Shown here: positions 43,801-53,328 of the stretch, piece after piece
Numbering within the stretch: position 1 is the first letter of the stretch
Layout: every line of letters begins with the position of its first letter
Origin: JANQHO01 sp965218075
Lineage (GTDB): Bacteria > Bacteroidota > Bacteroidia > Flavobacteriales > Schleiferiaceae
DNA: 64,000 nucleotides
Assembly (NCBI GenBank): GCA_965218075.1
Contig: CBDCJZ010000003.1
Location: 1,240,001-1,304,000 of the forward strand
Reading direction: 5' to 3'
Position numbers and translations under genes: made by a program
Notes under the pieces: model-generated
Databases searched by the model: none
What the model was told of the DNA's origin: nothing
What the model saw: the letters and a program-made list of their open reading frames with translations, nothing else

Positions 43801-45486
43801 ACTTTGCCCTGTCCAGCCCCTTCGTCATTGTTGGCTTCCAATATTACTCAGACCAGTGCTACGCTCTCCTGGATTATGGGTGGGACTTCTACTTCTAATT
43901 GGGATTTGGAATATGGTCTTTTGGGATTTACTCTGGGAAGTGGCACTCGGATTTCCACAATTACCCCCTCTTATACTGTGAGCGGTTTGACACCTGGTCA
44001 GTCTTATCAATTTTATGTTCGGGATAGCTGTGGAGTAGCTCATGTGAGCAGTTGGGCGGGTCCTGATGCTTTTACCACCTTTTGGGTCACTTTGCCCTGT
44101 CCAGTCCCTTCGTCATTGTTGGCTTCCAATATTACTCAGACCAGTGCTACGCTCTCCTGGATTATGAGTGGGACTTCTACTTCTAATTGGGATTTGGAAT
44201 ATGGTCTTTTGGGATTTACTCTGGGAAGTGGCACTCGGATTTCCACGACTACTCCTTCTTATGCTGTGAGTGGCTTGACGTCTGGTCAGTTTTACCAATT
44301 TTATGTTCGGGATAGTTGTGGAGTGGGTCATGTGAGCAGTTGGGCGGGTCCTTATACTTTTACCACCCTTTCAGCCACTTTGCCCTGCCCAACCCCTTCG
44401 TCATTGTTGGCTACCCAGATTACTCAGAACAGCGCTAGGCTGTCGTGGATGTCAGGTGGGATTTCTATTTCTAATAATTGGGATTTGGAATATGGTCTTT
44501 TGGGATTTACTCTGGGAAGTGGCACTCGGATTTCCACAACTACTCCTTCTTATACTGTGAGCGGCTTGACACCTGGTCAGTCTTATCAGTTTTATGTTCG
44601 GGATAGCTGTGGAGCAGCTCATGTGAGTAGCTGGGCGGGTCCTCATACTTTTACCACCCTTTCGATCACTTTGCCCTGTCCATCCCCATCATTATTGGGA
44701 ACTTCCAACATTACTCAGACCACCGCTGCGCTCTCCTGGGTTACAGGCGGAGCTGCTAATTGGAATATGGAATACGGAATTCAGGGTTTTACTCCTGGAT
44801 CGGGAACTTTTGTGTATAATGTTCCTAATCCTTACACTTTAAGTGGCTTAACACCCGGCACGGATTATGATTTTTATATTCGGGATAGCTGTGGAGTAGG
44901 TCATGTGAGTAGCTGGGCGGGTCCTCATACTTTTAGGACTCTTGGCTGTTTAGCTCCCACAGGGCTGAGGCTCGATATCATTACTGAAATCACCGCTACT
45001 GTGAGCTGGACTAGCGGTGGAGCTTCCAATTGGAACATTGAGTATGGGCCTATAAACTTTCCTCTGGGAAGCGGTATTTTCTTATACAATGTGTCTAGTC
45101 CTCGCATTTTAAGGGGCTTGATGCCTAACACCTTTTATGATGTCTATGTACAGGACAGTTGCAATGTGGGCAATGTGAGCAATTGGGTAGGTCCCTTGTC
45201 TATTAAAACCGTTATTGGTATAGATGAGCTTCTCGAGCGCTCATTTCGCATTTATCCAAATCCTAGTGAAGGAGCTTTCAATCTGGAGTTTAGCTCCTCT
45301 CTCGGAGAGGATATGGAGATCCGTATCACTAATATGATGGGACAAATAGTCTTGGAAGATGAGATTGAGAGTTTCAGCGGAAGCTACAGAAAAAGGCTAG
45401 AGATGGGAGCTTATCGCAGTGGAGTATACCTATTGCAGCTGATTACTGAAAAGGCTACTGTGAACCGGCGTATTATTTTGCAGTAG
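40885..45486 (+). CDS. cargo A: giant FN3/MAM-like modular protein with type IX sorting domain
   Basis: 1533 residues. Signal peptide about 1-22; then three MAM/jelly-roll-like modules (about 26-218, 315-507, 605-791; hallmark TYKWSYET, SSTFQLRFGQE, GYSFD.IAIRE), each followed by a fibronectin-III module; then a run of FN3 repeats, nine in total (unit about 96 residues, hallmark TQTSATLSW, YTVSGLTPG, YQFYVRDSCGV, VSSWAGP). The C-terminal part (about 1446-1533) is a type A T9SS sorting domain: RSFRIYPNPSEGAFNLEF ... GVYLLQL. It would be exported by SprA and attached or released at the surface; an adhesive role is inferred. Unlike B to E it lacks the shared leader and the 11-bp repeat. Confidence 0.88.
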   Translation: MKNSSLLISCTLILGWFPIRTQTTCPPISPAILPIIENFESLSGVFQQDTVVFCNSTYKWSYETSHPGEGRLRFGVSGFASTGSSAATLDKSIFGGALVTNHLIMTADLSRYTSNSHLELEFSYMHHREQNHANDRVWIRGSSTDAWVQIYDLYANQGVKGVYKHVLALDVDSTLANSHPPQRVSSTFQLRFGQEDHFRAQRYYNAGYSFDNIAIREIQCARSSSLILNAIGPDTALVSWTIGGGNVWIIEWGTVGFTQGSGTFDTITTNSHALKRLAPYTTYDFYVRDSCLSSRNSLSLWSHPTSFTTLCASLSPVTLPLFEGFELASDTYQQSRDVLCEPTYKWSYETPHPHAGRLRFGVSGFANTGNSAATLDRVTNNGPQTINYLILTANLSNYSTLSNLELGFNYVSHNAAPYPNNRVWVRGSKYEPWVLVYDLDVNQGIAGVYNHVLALDIDSTLANASPSQRVSSTFQVRFGQEGYHIANTISTSHGYSFDNIAIREISCPISTALMANNITDISASAGWTTGSASNWNLEYGSPGFRPGSGTGTFVYNASNPYTLSGLVPNTSYNFYIQDSCGVGNVSLWSGPYSFVTFCTSLSPVTLPIIEGFESASGTYQQNRDVLCEPTYKWSYETSHPNKSRLRFGVSGFANTGNSAATLDRVWASISPQTIHRLIITADLSNYTSNNHLELEFSYVDHDRTHSSNDKVWIRGNHTDNWVEIYDLDANQGPTGVYNHVLALDIDSTLANASPSQRVSSTFQLRFGFEILRSGHSFGRGYSFDDIAIRETCPSPTKLTATQITQTSATLSWAAGGASNWDLEYGLSGFTLGRGTQIHTTIPSYTVSSLTSGMGYDFYVRSTCWAGPDTFTTLSATLPCPASSSLGATQITQTNATLSWMSGGTSTFNWNLEWGIVNFALGSGNFLPNVAPTHYTLSGLIPGTSYQFYVRDSCGVGHVSSWAGPYTFTTLSATLPCPAPSSLLASNITQTSATLSWIMGGTSTSNWDLEYGLLGFTLGSGTRISTITPSYTVSGLTPGQSYQFYVRDSCGVAHVSSWAGPDAFTTFWVTLPCPVPSSLLASNITQTSATLSWIMSGTSTSNWDLEYGLLGFTLGSGTRISTTTPSYAVSGLTSGQFYQFYVRDSCGVGHVSSWAGPYTFTTLSATLPCPTPSSLLATQITQNSARLSWMSGGISISNNWDLEYGLLGFTLGSGTRISTTTPSYTVSGLTPGQSYQFYVRDSCGAAHVSSWAGPHTFTTLSITLPCPSPSLLGTSNITQTTAALSWVTGGAANWNMEYGIQGFTPGSGTFVYNVPNPYTLSGLTPGTDYDFYIRDSCGVGHVSSWAGPHTFRTLGCLAPTGLRLDIITEITATVSWTSGGASNWNIEYGPINFPLGSGIFLYNVSSPRILRGLMPNTFYDVYVQDSCNVGNVSNWVGPLSIKTVIGIDELLERSFRIYPNPSEGAFNLEFSSSLGEDMEIRITNMMGQIVLEDEIESFSGSYRKRLEMGAYRSGVYLLQLITEKATVNRRIILQ

Positions 45487-45569
45487 GGACTAACAAGCTT
45501 TTTCTATGAGCTGATTCTCAACGGATTTCGACGGGCTTTTATGAGGGGTTCCTAGAAAATGAAAAATAT

Positions 45570-45744
45570 CCATTTCTAGCATTCAATAAATATTTACTAG
45601 CGCACAATAAGTCATAAGCCTTTTTTAATTAAAAAGCTTTGTTAAAAGATTAAATTTTAGTAATATTGGGCTGATCTCATGTTTCAAAAGGCTTCGCCCT
45701 TTTTAATGTAAAGAAGATCTTGTTTCACTAAAGAACACTAAATC
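45570..45744 (+). repeat. shared promoter/leader block, copy 1 (before cargo B)
   Basis: About 175 bp almost identical to the blocks before cargo C, D and E. Order: TAGCATTCAATAAATATTTA, GCGCACAATAAGTCAT, an A+T-rich inverted repeat, the promoter (45638-45668), then a hairpin with stem AAAAGG/CCTTTT (45686-45703) followed by a T run, and a constant 5' leader up to the ATG. The copies reflect duplication of whole gene units. Confidence 0.8.
45638..45668 (+). promoter_or_regulatory. promoter of cargo B
   Basis: TTTG (45638-45641), 19-bp spacer, TAATATTG (45661-45668), one mismatch from TAnnTTTG. The same arrangement occurs at 53222-53251, 56704-56733 and 62487-62516. The expected transcript has a 5' leader of about 70 bases containing a terminator-like hairpin. 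Confidence 0.5.
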
Positions 45745-48700
45745 ATGAAAACTTTCAACTTAATTAATCTCTCTCTTTCTTTCCTCTTTCTTTCCTCTTT
45801 CTTTCCTCTTTCTTTAAAAGCCCAACCCTCTACTTACACTGTGAGTGGACCCATCAAAGGACAAGGGCCGCTTTTAAATACGGAACAAACTAATACTACT
45901 AGTGGTGGCAGCAACGGTTGGACTGTGATTCATCCCTATAATGCCTATGGCGGTTCATCCGTCAATAGTTGGTCTTCAGCTCAAAGCATCGGCTTTCCCT
46001 TTTCTTTTTACGGCAGTCCAGCTACTCATTTTTGTGTGAGCAAAAACTACCTGTTGACCTTTGACACCACAGTTGCAGGAACCACTGTGAACAGTAGTAT
46101 CACCACTGACAATACGGCTTTACCTCATGCCGATCTTCCCGATAGCACCATCGCTTATTTTTGGGGTGGCTTTAGTCCTCCGCTTGGGAACAACGATGAA
46201 GTCCAGATGAAGATCTTTGGCACCATTCCCAATCGCCAGCTGTGGATTAAGAACTTTTCCTATAAACACGAGGCTCAGGATTACAGTTACAACTTTGTAG
46301 TTTTAGAAGAAACCACCCGTAAGATTTACGTGGTAAATGGCTGGTGGGACAATCAAGGAGTGGGAAGCTATACAGTGGGTGTTCAGTTGAATTCCACCAT
46401 TGCTGTGCAGCACTCCAGCTCTCCTAATATCAGCTCTATTAATACAAGTGGTGGTAGTAATCCTTGGCCTAATGTGGACTATTACGAATTCACTCCTCGT
46501 TCCTTGGTAAACGACGATGCAGGAATTCTCAGCTTGGACGCTCCGGCTAGTAAAACTGCTTCCGGTTCTCAGTCGGTTCAGGTGAGCATTAAAAATCATG
46601 GAATTAACAACCTGGACAGTGTAAGGGTAAACTGGAGTGTGGATGGAGTAGCTCAGACCTCTCATAGCTGGACGGGGAGTCTAGCTCCGGGTGCAGTTGC
46701 TGCTGCGGTCAATATCGGAAGCTATAATTTCACCCTGGGAAATCCCACTCTAAAGATTTGGACGAGCAATCCCAATGGGAATCCAGACAATAATACTTCA
46801 AATGACACACTAGAGGTTTCGTTGTTGGTTTGCAATCTACTTTCGGGAGCTTATACCCTTGGCGGGACTTCCAGCGATTTTCCAAACTTTAATTCTCTTG
46901 CTACTTTGCTCAGCAACTGCGGTGTTTCAGGTCCTGTAATCATTAAGGTAGCTCCTGGCATCTATAGGGAGCAGTTTACATTAGGTAATATCGCTGGTGT
47001 AAGCCAAAGCAATACGATTGTCATTGACGGTGGGGATAACTCGCTCGCTAGGCTCACTCATGACAGTTCGACAACAAGCAACGCCACCGTGGCTTTTGAC
47101 AGCACCAGCTATGTAAGCTTGAGGAATATGACTCTCGAAAACACCAAAAGCTCAACAGATGCCTGGGTAGTGCATCTTCAGAACACTGATCATATCGTCA
47201 TTGATTCCTGTTTGATTGAACAGCCGGTTAATACAACATCTGACAGAGGGGGTATAGTGGGGTCGGGCAGCTTGATCAGTGCCTTTACAATTACTACGAA
47301 TAAGCATTTGACCGTCTCTGACAATATCATCAGAGGAGGTTACCATGGAATAGCTCTGCAAGGCAATACAAGCGATGAAGATGTAGGCAACTACATCCTG
47401 CGTAACCGCTTTATTGATATTGAAAACCTTGCCATTGGGATGTATGTACAGGACAGCCTGATTATCTCGGGCAATGTGATTGAAAATACCAATAATAGTT
47501 TTAGCGTGGGCATATATTGCCAAAATATTACAGACTTTGAGATTACTGCAAATAATTTGCTTGACTGCGGGGATGAGGGGATAGTAATTTCTGGAGGCAG
47601 CTCCAGTGGAACAGCTCGTTCACTGATTGCCAACAATATGATTTATGCCCCCGATGCGGCCATTAGGATGTCAGGAACCAACTCGAATGTGAATATTTAT
47701 CACAATACGGCTGTGGGTCTTCCCGCTATGGAGTTTACTGGCAGTCTTCACTCTAATATGAGTCTCTACAACAACATTTTCAGCAACCCAAGTGGAGTAG
47801 CTTTAGATGCTTCATCGATCTTGCCATCGACCATTGATATCGATTACAACCTTTATCAATACCAGGCAAGCGGGAATATCGCAGAGGAAAGTTCTACGAG
47901 ATATGCAAACCTAGCCGCTTGGCAAGTAGCCAAACCTGCACTCAATCAGAATTCTGTGGAGGGTAACCCGCTATTTGTAAAGGCAACATCTCCTGCCGAT
48001 CTGCATCTAATAGGCACTTTGGCCAATGATATAGGTGATAATTCTGTGGGTATTCATGTCGATATTGATGGGGATTCTCGTCCACTATCTCCTTCCACCA
48101 AGGTGGATATCGGCGCTGATGAATATCATCCAGCAACTTGTTTGCCTTCATCGGGTTTATCTACCTCAGCTATAGGACAAACAACAGCCCAATTGAACTG
48201 GGCTATGGGCGGGGCTTCCAATTGGAATATCGAATATGGACTTCAGGGCTTTATTCCAGGCTCGGGAGCTTTTGTGTACAATGTTCTTAATCCTTATATT
48301 TTAACAGGTTTAAATCCCAGCACCAATTATGATTTCTATGTACAGGACAGTTGTGGCATAGGCGATGTGAGCATCTGGAGAGGTCCTTTTTTCTTTGCTA
48401 CGCTCTGCTCTTCTTTATCTGCTGCTACTTTGCCCATAGTCGAAGACTTTGAATTTGGGTTTTCTGACAGCATTTTCCAGCAAAACCAAGATGTACTCTG
48501 TGCTTCGACCTATAAATGGAGCTATGAGACCTCCCTTGCCAGCGATGGTCGTCTGAGATTTTCTGTGCCGGGCTTTGCCAATAATGGAAGCTCAGCAGCT
48601 ACCTTGGATAGAGTGTTATCAGGAGGTACAGTTACCAATTATTTGATCCTAACAGCTGATTTGAGCAGTTACAGCAGTTCGAGTACTCTGGGGCTGGAAT

Positions 48701-51700
48701 TCAGCTATATGCATCACTCAGAAGAAAACCATCCTAATGACAGAGTATGGATACGGGGCAGCAACACAGATGCCTGGGTGGAAATTTACGATCTGCATGC
48801 CAATCAGGGCAGAGCAGCAGGCATCTACAATTGGGTAATTGGCTTAGACATTGACTCTACCCTCGCAAATGCTATCCCTCCTCAAAGAGTCTCTTCTACT
48901 TTTCAAGTCCGATTCGGACAAGAAGATACTAATCCCGCTAATTCCCCCACAGGAACTGACGGTTATTCTTTTGATGACATTACCATTCGGGAAGTATCGT
49001 GTCCCTATCCTTCATCTTTGATGGCAAGCAATATTACAGACAGCTCCGCTACTCTCTCATGGACAACAGGTGGCGCTTCAAATTGGAATTTGGAATATGG
49101 TAAAGCAGGTTTTACCCCAGGAACAGGTAATTTCTTATATAATGTGTCTAATCCTCATATTTTAAGTGGACTATCACCTGCCACGGACTATGAGTTTTAC
49201 GTACAAGACAGCTGCGGGGTGGACACTGTAAGTAGATGGACAGGACCGGTTTTCTTTCCTACTAGCTGCGCTCCTTTTACTTTATCTGCTGCTACTTTGC
49301 CGATTGTCGAAGATTTTGAGTCGGCATCTGGTACTTATCAGCGAAACCGAAATGTGCTTTGTTATCCTACCTATAAATGGAGCTATGAGACCTCCTTTGC
49401 TGATGAAGGTCGTTTGAGGTTTGCCGTAAGTGGCTTTGCCAACAATGGAAATTCGGCAGCTACCTTGGATAAATCAATCTCCACCCCTTCCCTAGTAACC
49501 AACTACTTGATCCTAACAGCTGATTTGAGCCATTACAGCAGTTCGAGTATTCTGGAGCTAGAATTCAGTTATATGCATCACGGAGGATCTTCTCATCCCA
49601 ATGATAAGGTATGGATACGAGGTAGCAACACAGATTCCTGGGTACAAATCTATGATCTGTATGCCAATCTCGTAGTAGGCATCTACAATTGGGTAATTGA
49701 CTTAGACATTGATGCTATCCTCGCAAATGCCACCCCTCCTCAAAGAGTCTCTTCTACTTTTCAACTTCGTTTTGGTCAAGAGGGTGATGCTGGGGCTCAG
49801 AGTACCACCGCTAGTGACGGCTATTCTTTTGATGACATTGCGATTCGGGAAGTATGGTGTCCGCGATCGTCTTCTTTGACAGCAAATACCATTGGACCTG
49901 ATACTGCCTCGGTGAGCTGGACGGGCGGTGGAGGAGGGAACGTTTGGATCATTGAATGGGGGATTGCTGGTTTTACACAAGGATCGGGAACCCTTGACAC
50001 CATCACCACCAACTCTTATACGCTAAAAGGCTTGACCCCATTCACCACTTACGACTTTTACGTACGCGATAGCTGCTTCAGATCTGGGAATAGCCTTAGT
50101 TTCTGGACTTTCCCTATTAGCTTTACGACGCTTTGCTCCTCTTCTTTATCTCCTGCTACTCTGCCCCTAATAGAAGACTTTGAGTCCTTATCTGGCACTT
50201 TTCAGCGAGGCACAGTGGTGTTTTGTGTTCCCACCTACAAATGGAGCTATGAGACCTCCTTTGCCAGCGATGGTCGCCTGAGATTTGCTGTGCCGGGCTT
50301 TGCCAATAATGGAAGCTCAGCAGCTACCTTGGATAGAATGTTATCAGGAGGTACAGTTACCAATTATTTGATCCTAACAGCTGATTTGAGCAATTATAGC
50401 AGTTCAAATGCCCTGGAGCTGGAATTCAGCTATATGCATCACGCAGAAGAAAGCCATCCTAATGACAGAGTATGGATACGGAGCAGCAACACAAATTCCT
50501 GGGTGGAAATTTACGATCTATATACCAATCAGGGCACAGCAGGCATCTACAATCAGGTGATTGGCTTAGACATTGACTCTATCCTCGCAAATGCCACCCC
50601 TCCTCAAAGTCAAAGAGTCTCTTCTACTTTTCAAGTCCGCTTTGGACAAGAAGATACTAATCCCGCTACTACCCCCGCAGGAGTTGACGGCTATTCTTTT
50701 GATGACATTGCCATTCGAGAAACCTGTCCAAGCCCCACCAACCTAACAGCTACCAATATTACTCAAACCAACGCTACGCTCTCCTGGGTTGCTGGCGGGG
50801 CTTCTAATTGGGATTTAGAATATGGCCTTTCGGGGTTTACTCCGGGAAGTGGCACTCAGATTCACACGACCATCCCTTCTTATACTGTGAGCGGCTTGAC
50901 ATCTGGAATGGGTTATGATTTCTATGTTCGGAGTACTTGCGGGCTGGGCTATGCGAGTAGCTGGGCCGGTCCTTATACTTTTACCACTCTTTCAGCCACT
51001 TTGCCCTGTCCAGCCCCATCGTCATTGGGAGCTACCCATATTACTCAGACCAACGCCAGGCTGTCGTGGATGTCAGGTGGGACTTCTACTTTTAATTGGA
51101 ACTTGGAATGGGGTACAGTTAATTTTACTCTAGGAAGCGGTAATTTCTTACCTAATGTGGCACCTACTCACTATACTTTAAGGGGTCTAATTCCCGGCAC
51201 CTCTTATCAATTTTATGTTCGGGATAGCTGTGGAGCAGCTCATGTGAGTAGCTGGGCCGGTCCTTATACTTTTACCACTCTTTCAGCCACTTTGCCCTGT
51301 CCAGCCCCATCGTCATTGTTGGCTACCCAGATTACTCAGACCAGTGCTAGGCTGTCGTGGGTTACAGGTGGGGCTTCTAATTGGGATTTAGAATATGGTC
51401 TTTCGGGATTTACTCTGGGAAGTGGCACTCAAATTTCCACGACTACCCCTTCTTATACTGTGAGCGGCTTGACGCCTGGTCAGTCTTATCAATTTTATGT
51501 TCGGAATAGCTGTGGAGTAAGCCATGTGAGTAGCTGGGCAGGTCCTCATGCTTTTATCACCCTTTCAGCCACTTTGCCCTGTCCATCCCCATCGTCATTG
51601 GGAGCTACCCAGATTACTCAGACCAGTGCTAGGCTCTCCTGGGTTACGGGTGGGGCTTCTACTTGGGATGTGGAATATGGTCTTTCGGGATTTACTCTGG

Positions 51701-52953
51701 GACAGGGCACTCGGATTTCCACAACTACCCCTTCTTATGCTGTGAGCGGCTTGACGCCTGGTCAGTCTTATCAATTTTATGTTCGGGATAGCTGTGGGGT
51801 AGGTCATGTGAGTAGCTGGGCGGGTCCTGATGCTTTTACCATCCTTTCAGCCACTTTGCCCTGCCCATCCCCATCATTATTGGGAACTTCCAATATTACT
51901 CAGACCAGCGCCAGGCTTTGGTGGATGTCAAGCGGGGCTTCTAATTGGGATGTGGAATATGGTCTTTCGGGATTTACTCTGGGACAGGGCACTCGGATTT
52001 CCACGACTACCCCTTCTTATACTGTGAGCGGCTTGACGTCTGGAACGGATTATGATTTCTATGTTCGGGATAACTGTGGAATAGGTCATGTGAGTAGCTG
52101 GGCTGGTCCTTATACTTTTATCACCCTTTCAGCCACTTTGCCCTGTCCATCCCCATCGTCATTGTCAGCTACCCAGATTACTCAGAACAGCGCTAGGCTC
52201 TCCTGGGTTACAGGTGGGGCTTCTAATTGGGACCTGGAATATGGTCTTTCGGGATTTACTCTGGGAAGTGGCACTCAGATTTCCACGACTACCCCTTCTT
52301 ATACTGTGAGCGGCTTGACGCCTGGTCGGTCTTATCAATTTTATGTTCGGGATAGCTGTGGAGTAGGTCATGTGAGTAGCTGGGCTGGTTCTCATACTTT
52401 TAGGACTCTTGGCTGTTTAGCTCCCACAGGGTTGAACCTCCACACTATTACTGAAATCACCGCTACTGTGAGCTGGACTAGCGGTGGAGCTTCGAATTGG
52501 AATATTGAGTATGGGCCTATAAACTTTCCTCTGGGAGGCGGTATTTTCTTATACAATGTGTCTAGTCCTCGCATTTTAAGGGGCTTGATGCCTAACACTT
52601 TTTATGATGTCTATGTACAGGACAGCTGCAATGTGGGCAATTTGAGCACTTGGGCAGGACCCTTGTCTATTAAAACCATTATTGGTATAGATGAGCTTCT
52701 CGAGCGCTCATTTCGCATTTATCCAAATCCTAGTGAAGGAGCTTTCAATCTGGAGTTTAGCTCCTCTCTCGGAGAGGATATGGAGATCCGTATCACTAAT
52801 ATGATGGGACAAATAGTCTTGGAAGATGAGATTGAGAGTTTCAGCGGAAGCTACAGAAAAAGGCTAGAGATGGGAGCTTATCGCAGTGGAGTATACCTAT
52901 TGCAGCTGATTACTGAAAGGGCTACTGTGAACCGGCGTATTATTTTGCAGTGA
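45745..52953 (+). CDS. cargo B: giant beta-helix/FN3/MAM-like protein with type IX sorting domain, phase ON
   Basis: 2402 residues. Signal peptide 1-27 encoded across an 11-bp repeat (four copies, in frame). Then an unnamed N-terminal domain (about 30-255; SVNSWSSAQSIGFPFSFYGS), a CARDB-like Ig domain (258-360), a parallel beta-helix (about 370-790, with DSLIISGNVIENT and ITDFEITANNLL, closing VDIGADEY), ten FN3 modules, three MAM-like modules (about 885-1086, 1180-1371, 1468-1660), and the sorting domain (about 2313-2402). Intact reading frame. The beta-helix suggests binding or cleavage of polysaccharide or an adhesin stalk; no catalytic residues were recognised. Confidence 0.88.
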   Translation: MKTFNLINLSLSFLFLSSFFPLSLKAQPSTYTVSGPIKGQGPLLNTEQTNTTSGGSNGWTVIHPYNAYGGSSVNSWSSAQSIGFPFSFYGSPATHFCVSKNYLLTFDTTVAGTTVNSSITTDNTALPHADLPDSTIAYFWGGFSPPLGNNDEVQMKIFGTIPNRQLWIKNFSYKHEAQDYSYNFVVLEETTRKIYVVNGWWDNQGVGSYTVGVQLNSTIAVQHSSSPNISSINTSGGSNPWPNVDYYEFTPRSLVNDDAGILSLDAPASKTASGSQSVQVSIKNHGINNLDSVRVNWSVDGVAQTSHSWTGSLAPGAVAAAVNIGSYNFTLGNPTLKIWTSNPNGNPDNNTSNDTLEVSLLVCNLLSGAYTLGGTSSDFPNFNSLATLLSNCGVSGPVIIKVAPGIYREQFTLGNIAGVSQSNTIVIDGGDNSLARLTHDSSTTSNATVAFDSTSYVSLRNMTLENTKSSTDAWVVHLQNTDHIVIDSCLIEQPVNTTSDRGGIVGSGSLISAFTITTNKHLTVSDNIIRGGYHGIALQGNTSDEDVGNYILRNRFIDIENLAIGMYVQDSLIISGNVIENTNNSFSVGIYCQNITDFEITANNLLDCGDEGIVISGGSSSGTARSLIANNMIYAPDAAIRMSGTNSNVNIYHNTAVGLPAMEFTGSLHSNMSLYNNIFSNPSGVALDASSILPSTIDIDYNLYQYQASGNIAEESSTRYANLAAWQVAKPALNQNSVEGNPLFVKATSPADLHLIGTLANDIGDNSVGIHVDIDGDSRPLSPSTKVDIGADEYHPATCLPSSGLSTSAIGQTTAQLNWAMGGASNWNIEYGLQGFIPGSGAFVYNVLNPYILTGLNPSTNYDFYVQDSCGIGDVSIWRGPFFFATLCSSLSAATLPIVEDFEFGFSDSIFQQNQDVLCASTYKWSYETSLASDGRLRFSVPGFANNGSSAATLDRVLSGGTVTNYLILTADLSSYSSSSTLGLEFSYMHHSEENHPNDRVWIRGSNTDAWVEIYDLHANQGRAAGIYNWVIGLDIDSTLANAIPPQRVSSTFQVRFGQEDTNPANSPTGTDGYSFDDITIREVSCPYPSSLMASNITDSSATLSWTTGGASNWNLEYGKAGFTPGTGNFLYNVSNPHILSGLSPATDYEFYVQDSCGVDTVSRWTGPVFFPTSCAPFTLSAATLPIVEDFESASGTYQRNRNVLCYPTYKWSYETSFADEGRLRFAVSGFANNGNSAATLDKSISTPSLVTNYLILTADLSHYSSSSILELEFSYMHHGGSSHPNDKVWIRGSNTDSWVQIYDLYANLVVGIYNWVIDLDIDAILANATPPQRVSSTFQLRFGQEGDAGAQSTTASDGYSFDDIAIREVWCPRSSSLTANTIGPDTASVSWTGGGGGNVWIIEWGIAGFTQGSGTLDTITTNSYTLKGLTPFTTYDFYVRDSCFRSGNSLSFWTFPISFTTLCSSSLSPATLPLIEDFESLSGTFQRGTVVFCVPTYKWSYETSFASDGRLRFAVPGFANNGSSAATLDRMLSGGTVTNYLILTADLSNYSSSNALELEFSYMHHAEESHPNDRVWIRSSNTNSWVEIYDLYTNQGTAGIYNQVIGLDIDSILANATPPQSQRVSSTFQVRFGQEDTNPATTPAGVDGYSFDDIAIRETCPSPTNLTATNITQTNATLSWVAGGASNWDLEYGLSGFTPGSGTQIHTTIPSYTVSGLTSGMGYDFYVRSTCGLGYASSWAGPYTFTTLSATLPCPAPSSLGATHITQTNARLSWMSGGTSTFNWNLEWGTVNFTLGSGNFLPNVAPTHYTLRGLIPGTSYQFYVRDSCGAAHVSSWAGPYTFTTLSATLPCPAPSSLLATQITQTSARLSWVTGGASNWDLEYGLSGFTLGSGTQISTTTPSYTVSGLTPGQSYQFYVRNSCGVSHVSSWAGPHAFITLSATLPCPSPSSLGATQITQTSARLSWVTGGASTWDVEYGLSGFTLGQGTRISTTTPSYAVSGLTPGQSYQFYVRDSCGVGHVSSWAGPDAFTILSATLPCPSPSLLGTSNITQTSARLWWMSSGASNWDVEYGLSGFTLGQGTRISTTTPSYTVSGLTSGTDYDFYVRDNCGIGHVSSWAGPYTFITLSATLPCPSPSSLSATQITQNSARLSWVTGGASNWDLEYGLSGFTLGSGTQISTTTPSYTVSGLTPGRSYQFYVRDSCGVGHVSSWAGSHTFRTLGCLAPTGLNLHTITEITATVSWTSGGASNWNIEYGPINFPLGGGIFLYNVSSPRILRGLMPNTFYDVYVQDSCNVGNLSTWAGPLSIKTIIGIDELLERSFRIYPNPSEGAFNLEFSSSLGEDMEIRITNMMGQIVLEDEIESFSGSYRKRLEMGAYRSGVYLLQLITERATVNRRIILQ
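45773..45815 (+). repeat. 11-bp tandem repeat, four copies, in the cargo B signal peptide
   Basis: Unit CTCTTTCTTTC at 45773, 45784, 45795 and 45806; the last copy lacks its final base match. Eleven is not a multiple of three, so each gain or loss changes the frame. With four copies the frame continues into the mature protein (LKAQPSTYTV). Confidence 0.92.
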
Positions 52954-53328
52954 GAAGTAGCAAAGCTTTTGCTATAGTATTCTTGCCGATTTACGGGCAA
53001 GCTGCCCGGTAATGCGGTTTAATAGCTGCTTAGTCAGTGTTTCAATGAGGTCGGTATTAAGGTATAGGAAACTTTTTGTGCGGATTTTGAACTTCTATGT
53101 TTTTCCAGTCGTCCATCTAAATAATGCTCTGGATTGAAATAAAAAATCCTCAAGCCACTCTTCGTTTACTTTCATTTTTCTAGCGCACAATAAGTCATAG
53201 GCCTTTTTTAATTAAAAAGCCTTGTTAAAAGATTAGATTTTAGTAATATTGGGCTGATCTTATGTTTCAAAAGGCTTCGCCCTTTTTAATGTAAAGAAGA
53301 TCTTGTTTCACTAAAAAACTACTGAATC
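52954..53328. other. intergenic region between cargo B and C
   Basis: The first part (52954-53178) differs from the other intergenic regions in the array and has small inverted repeats (CTTGCC ... GGCAAG at 52982-53001) without a T run. The second part (53179-53328) is copy 2 of the shared promoter/leader block, with TTG (53222-53224), 19 bp, TAATATTG (53244-53251). Confidence 0.55.
53222..53251 (+). promoter_or_regulatory. promoter of cargo C
   Basis: CTTG/TTG (53222-53224), 19-bp spacer, TAATATTG (53244-53251), inside copy 2 of the shared block. Confidence 0.45.

Noticed and set aside
43250..45200. Regularly spaced repeats that might suggest a CRISPR-like array
   Set aside because: The period is about 290 bp with in-frame coding and gradual divergence; these are FN3 modules, not short repeats with unique spacers.
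52982..53001. Inverted repeat after cargo B as its terminator
   Set aside because: The stem is short and no T run follows on the plus strand.
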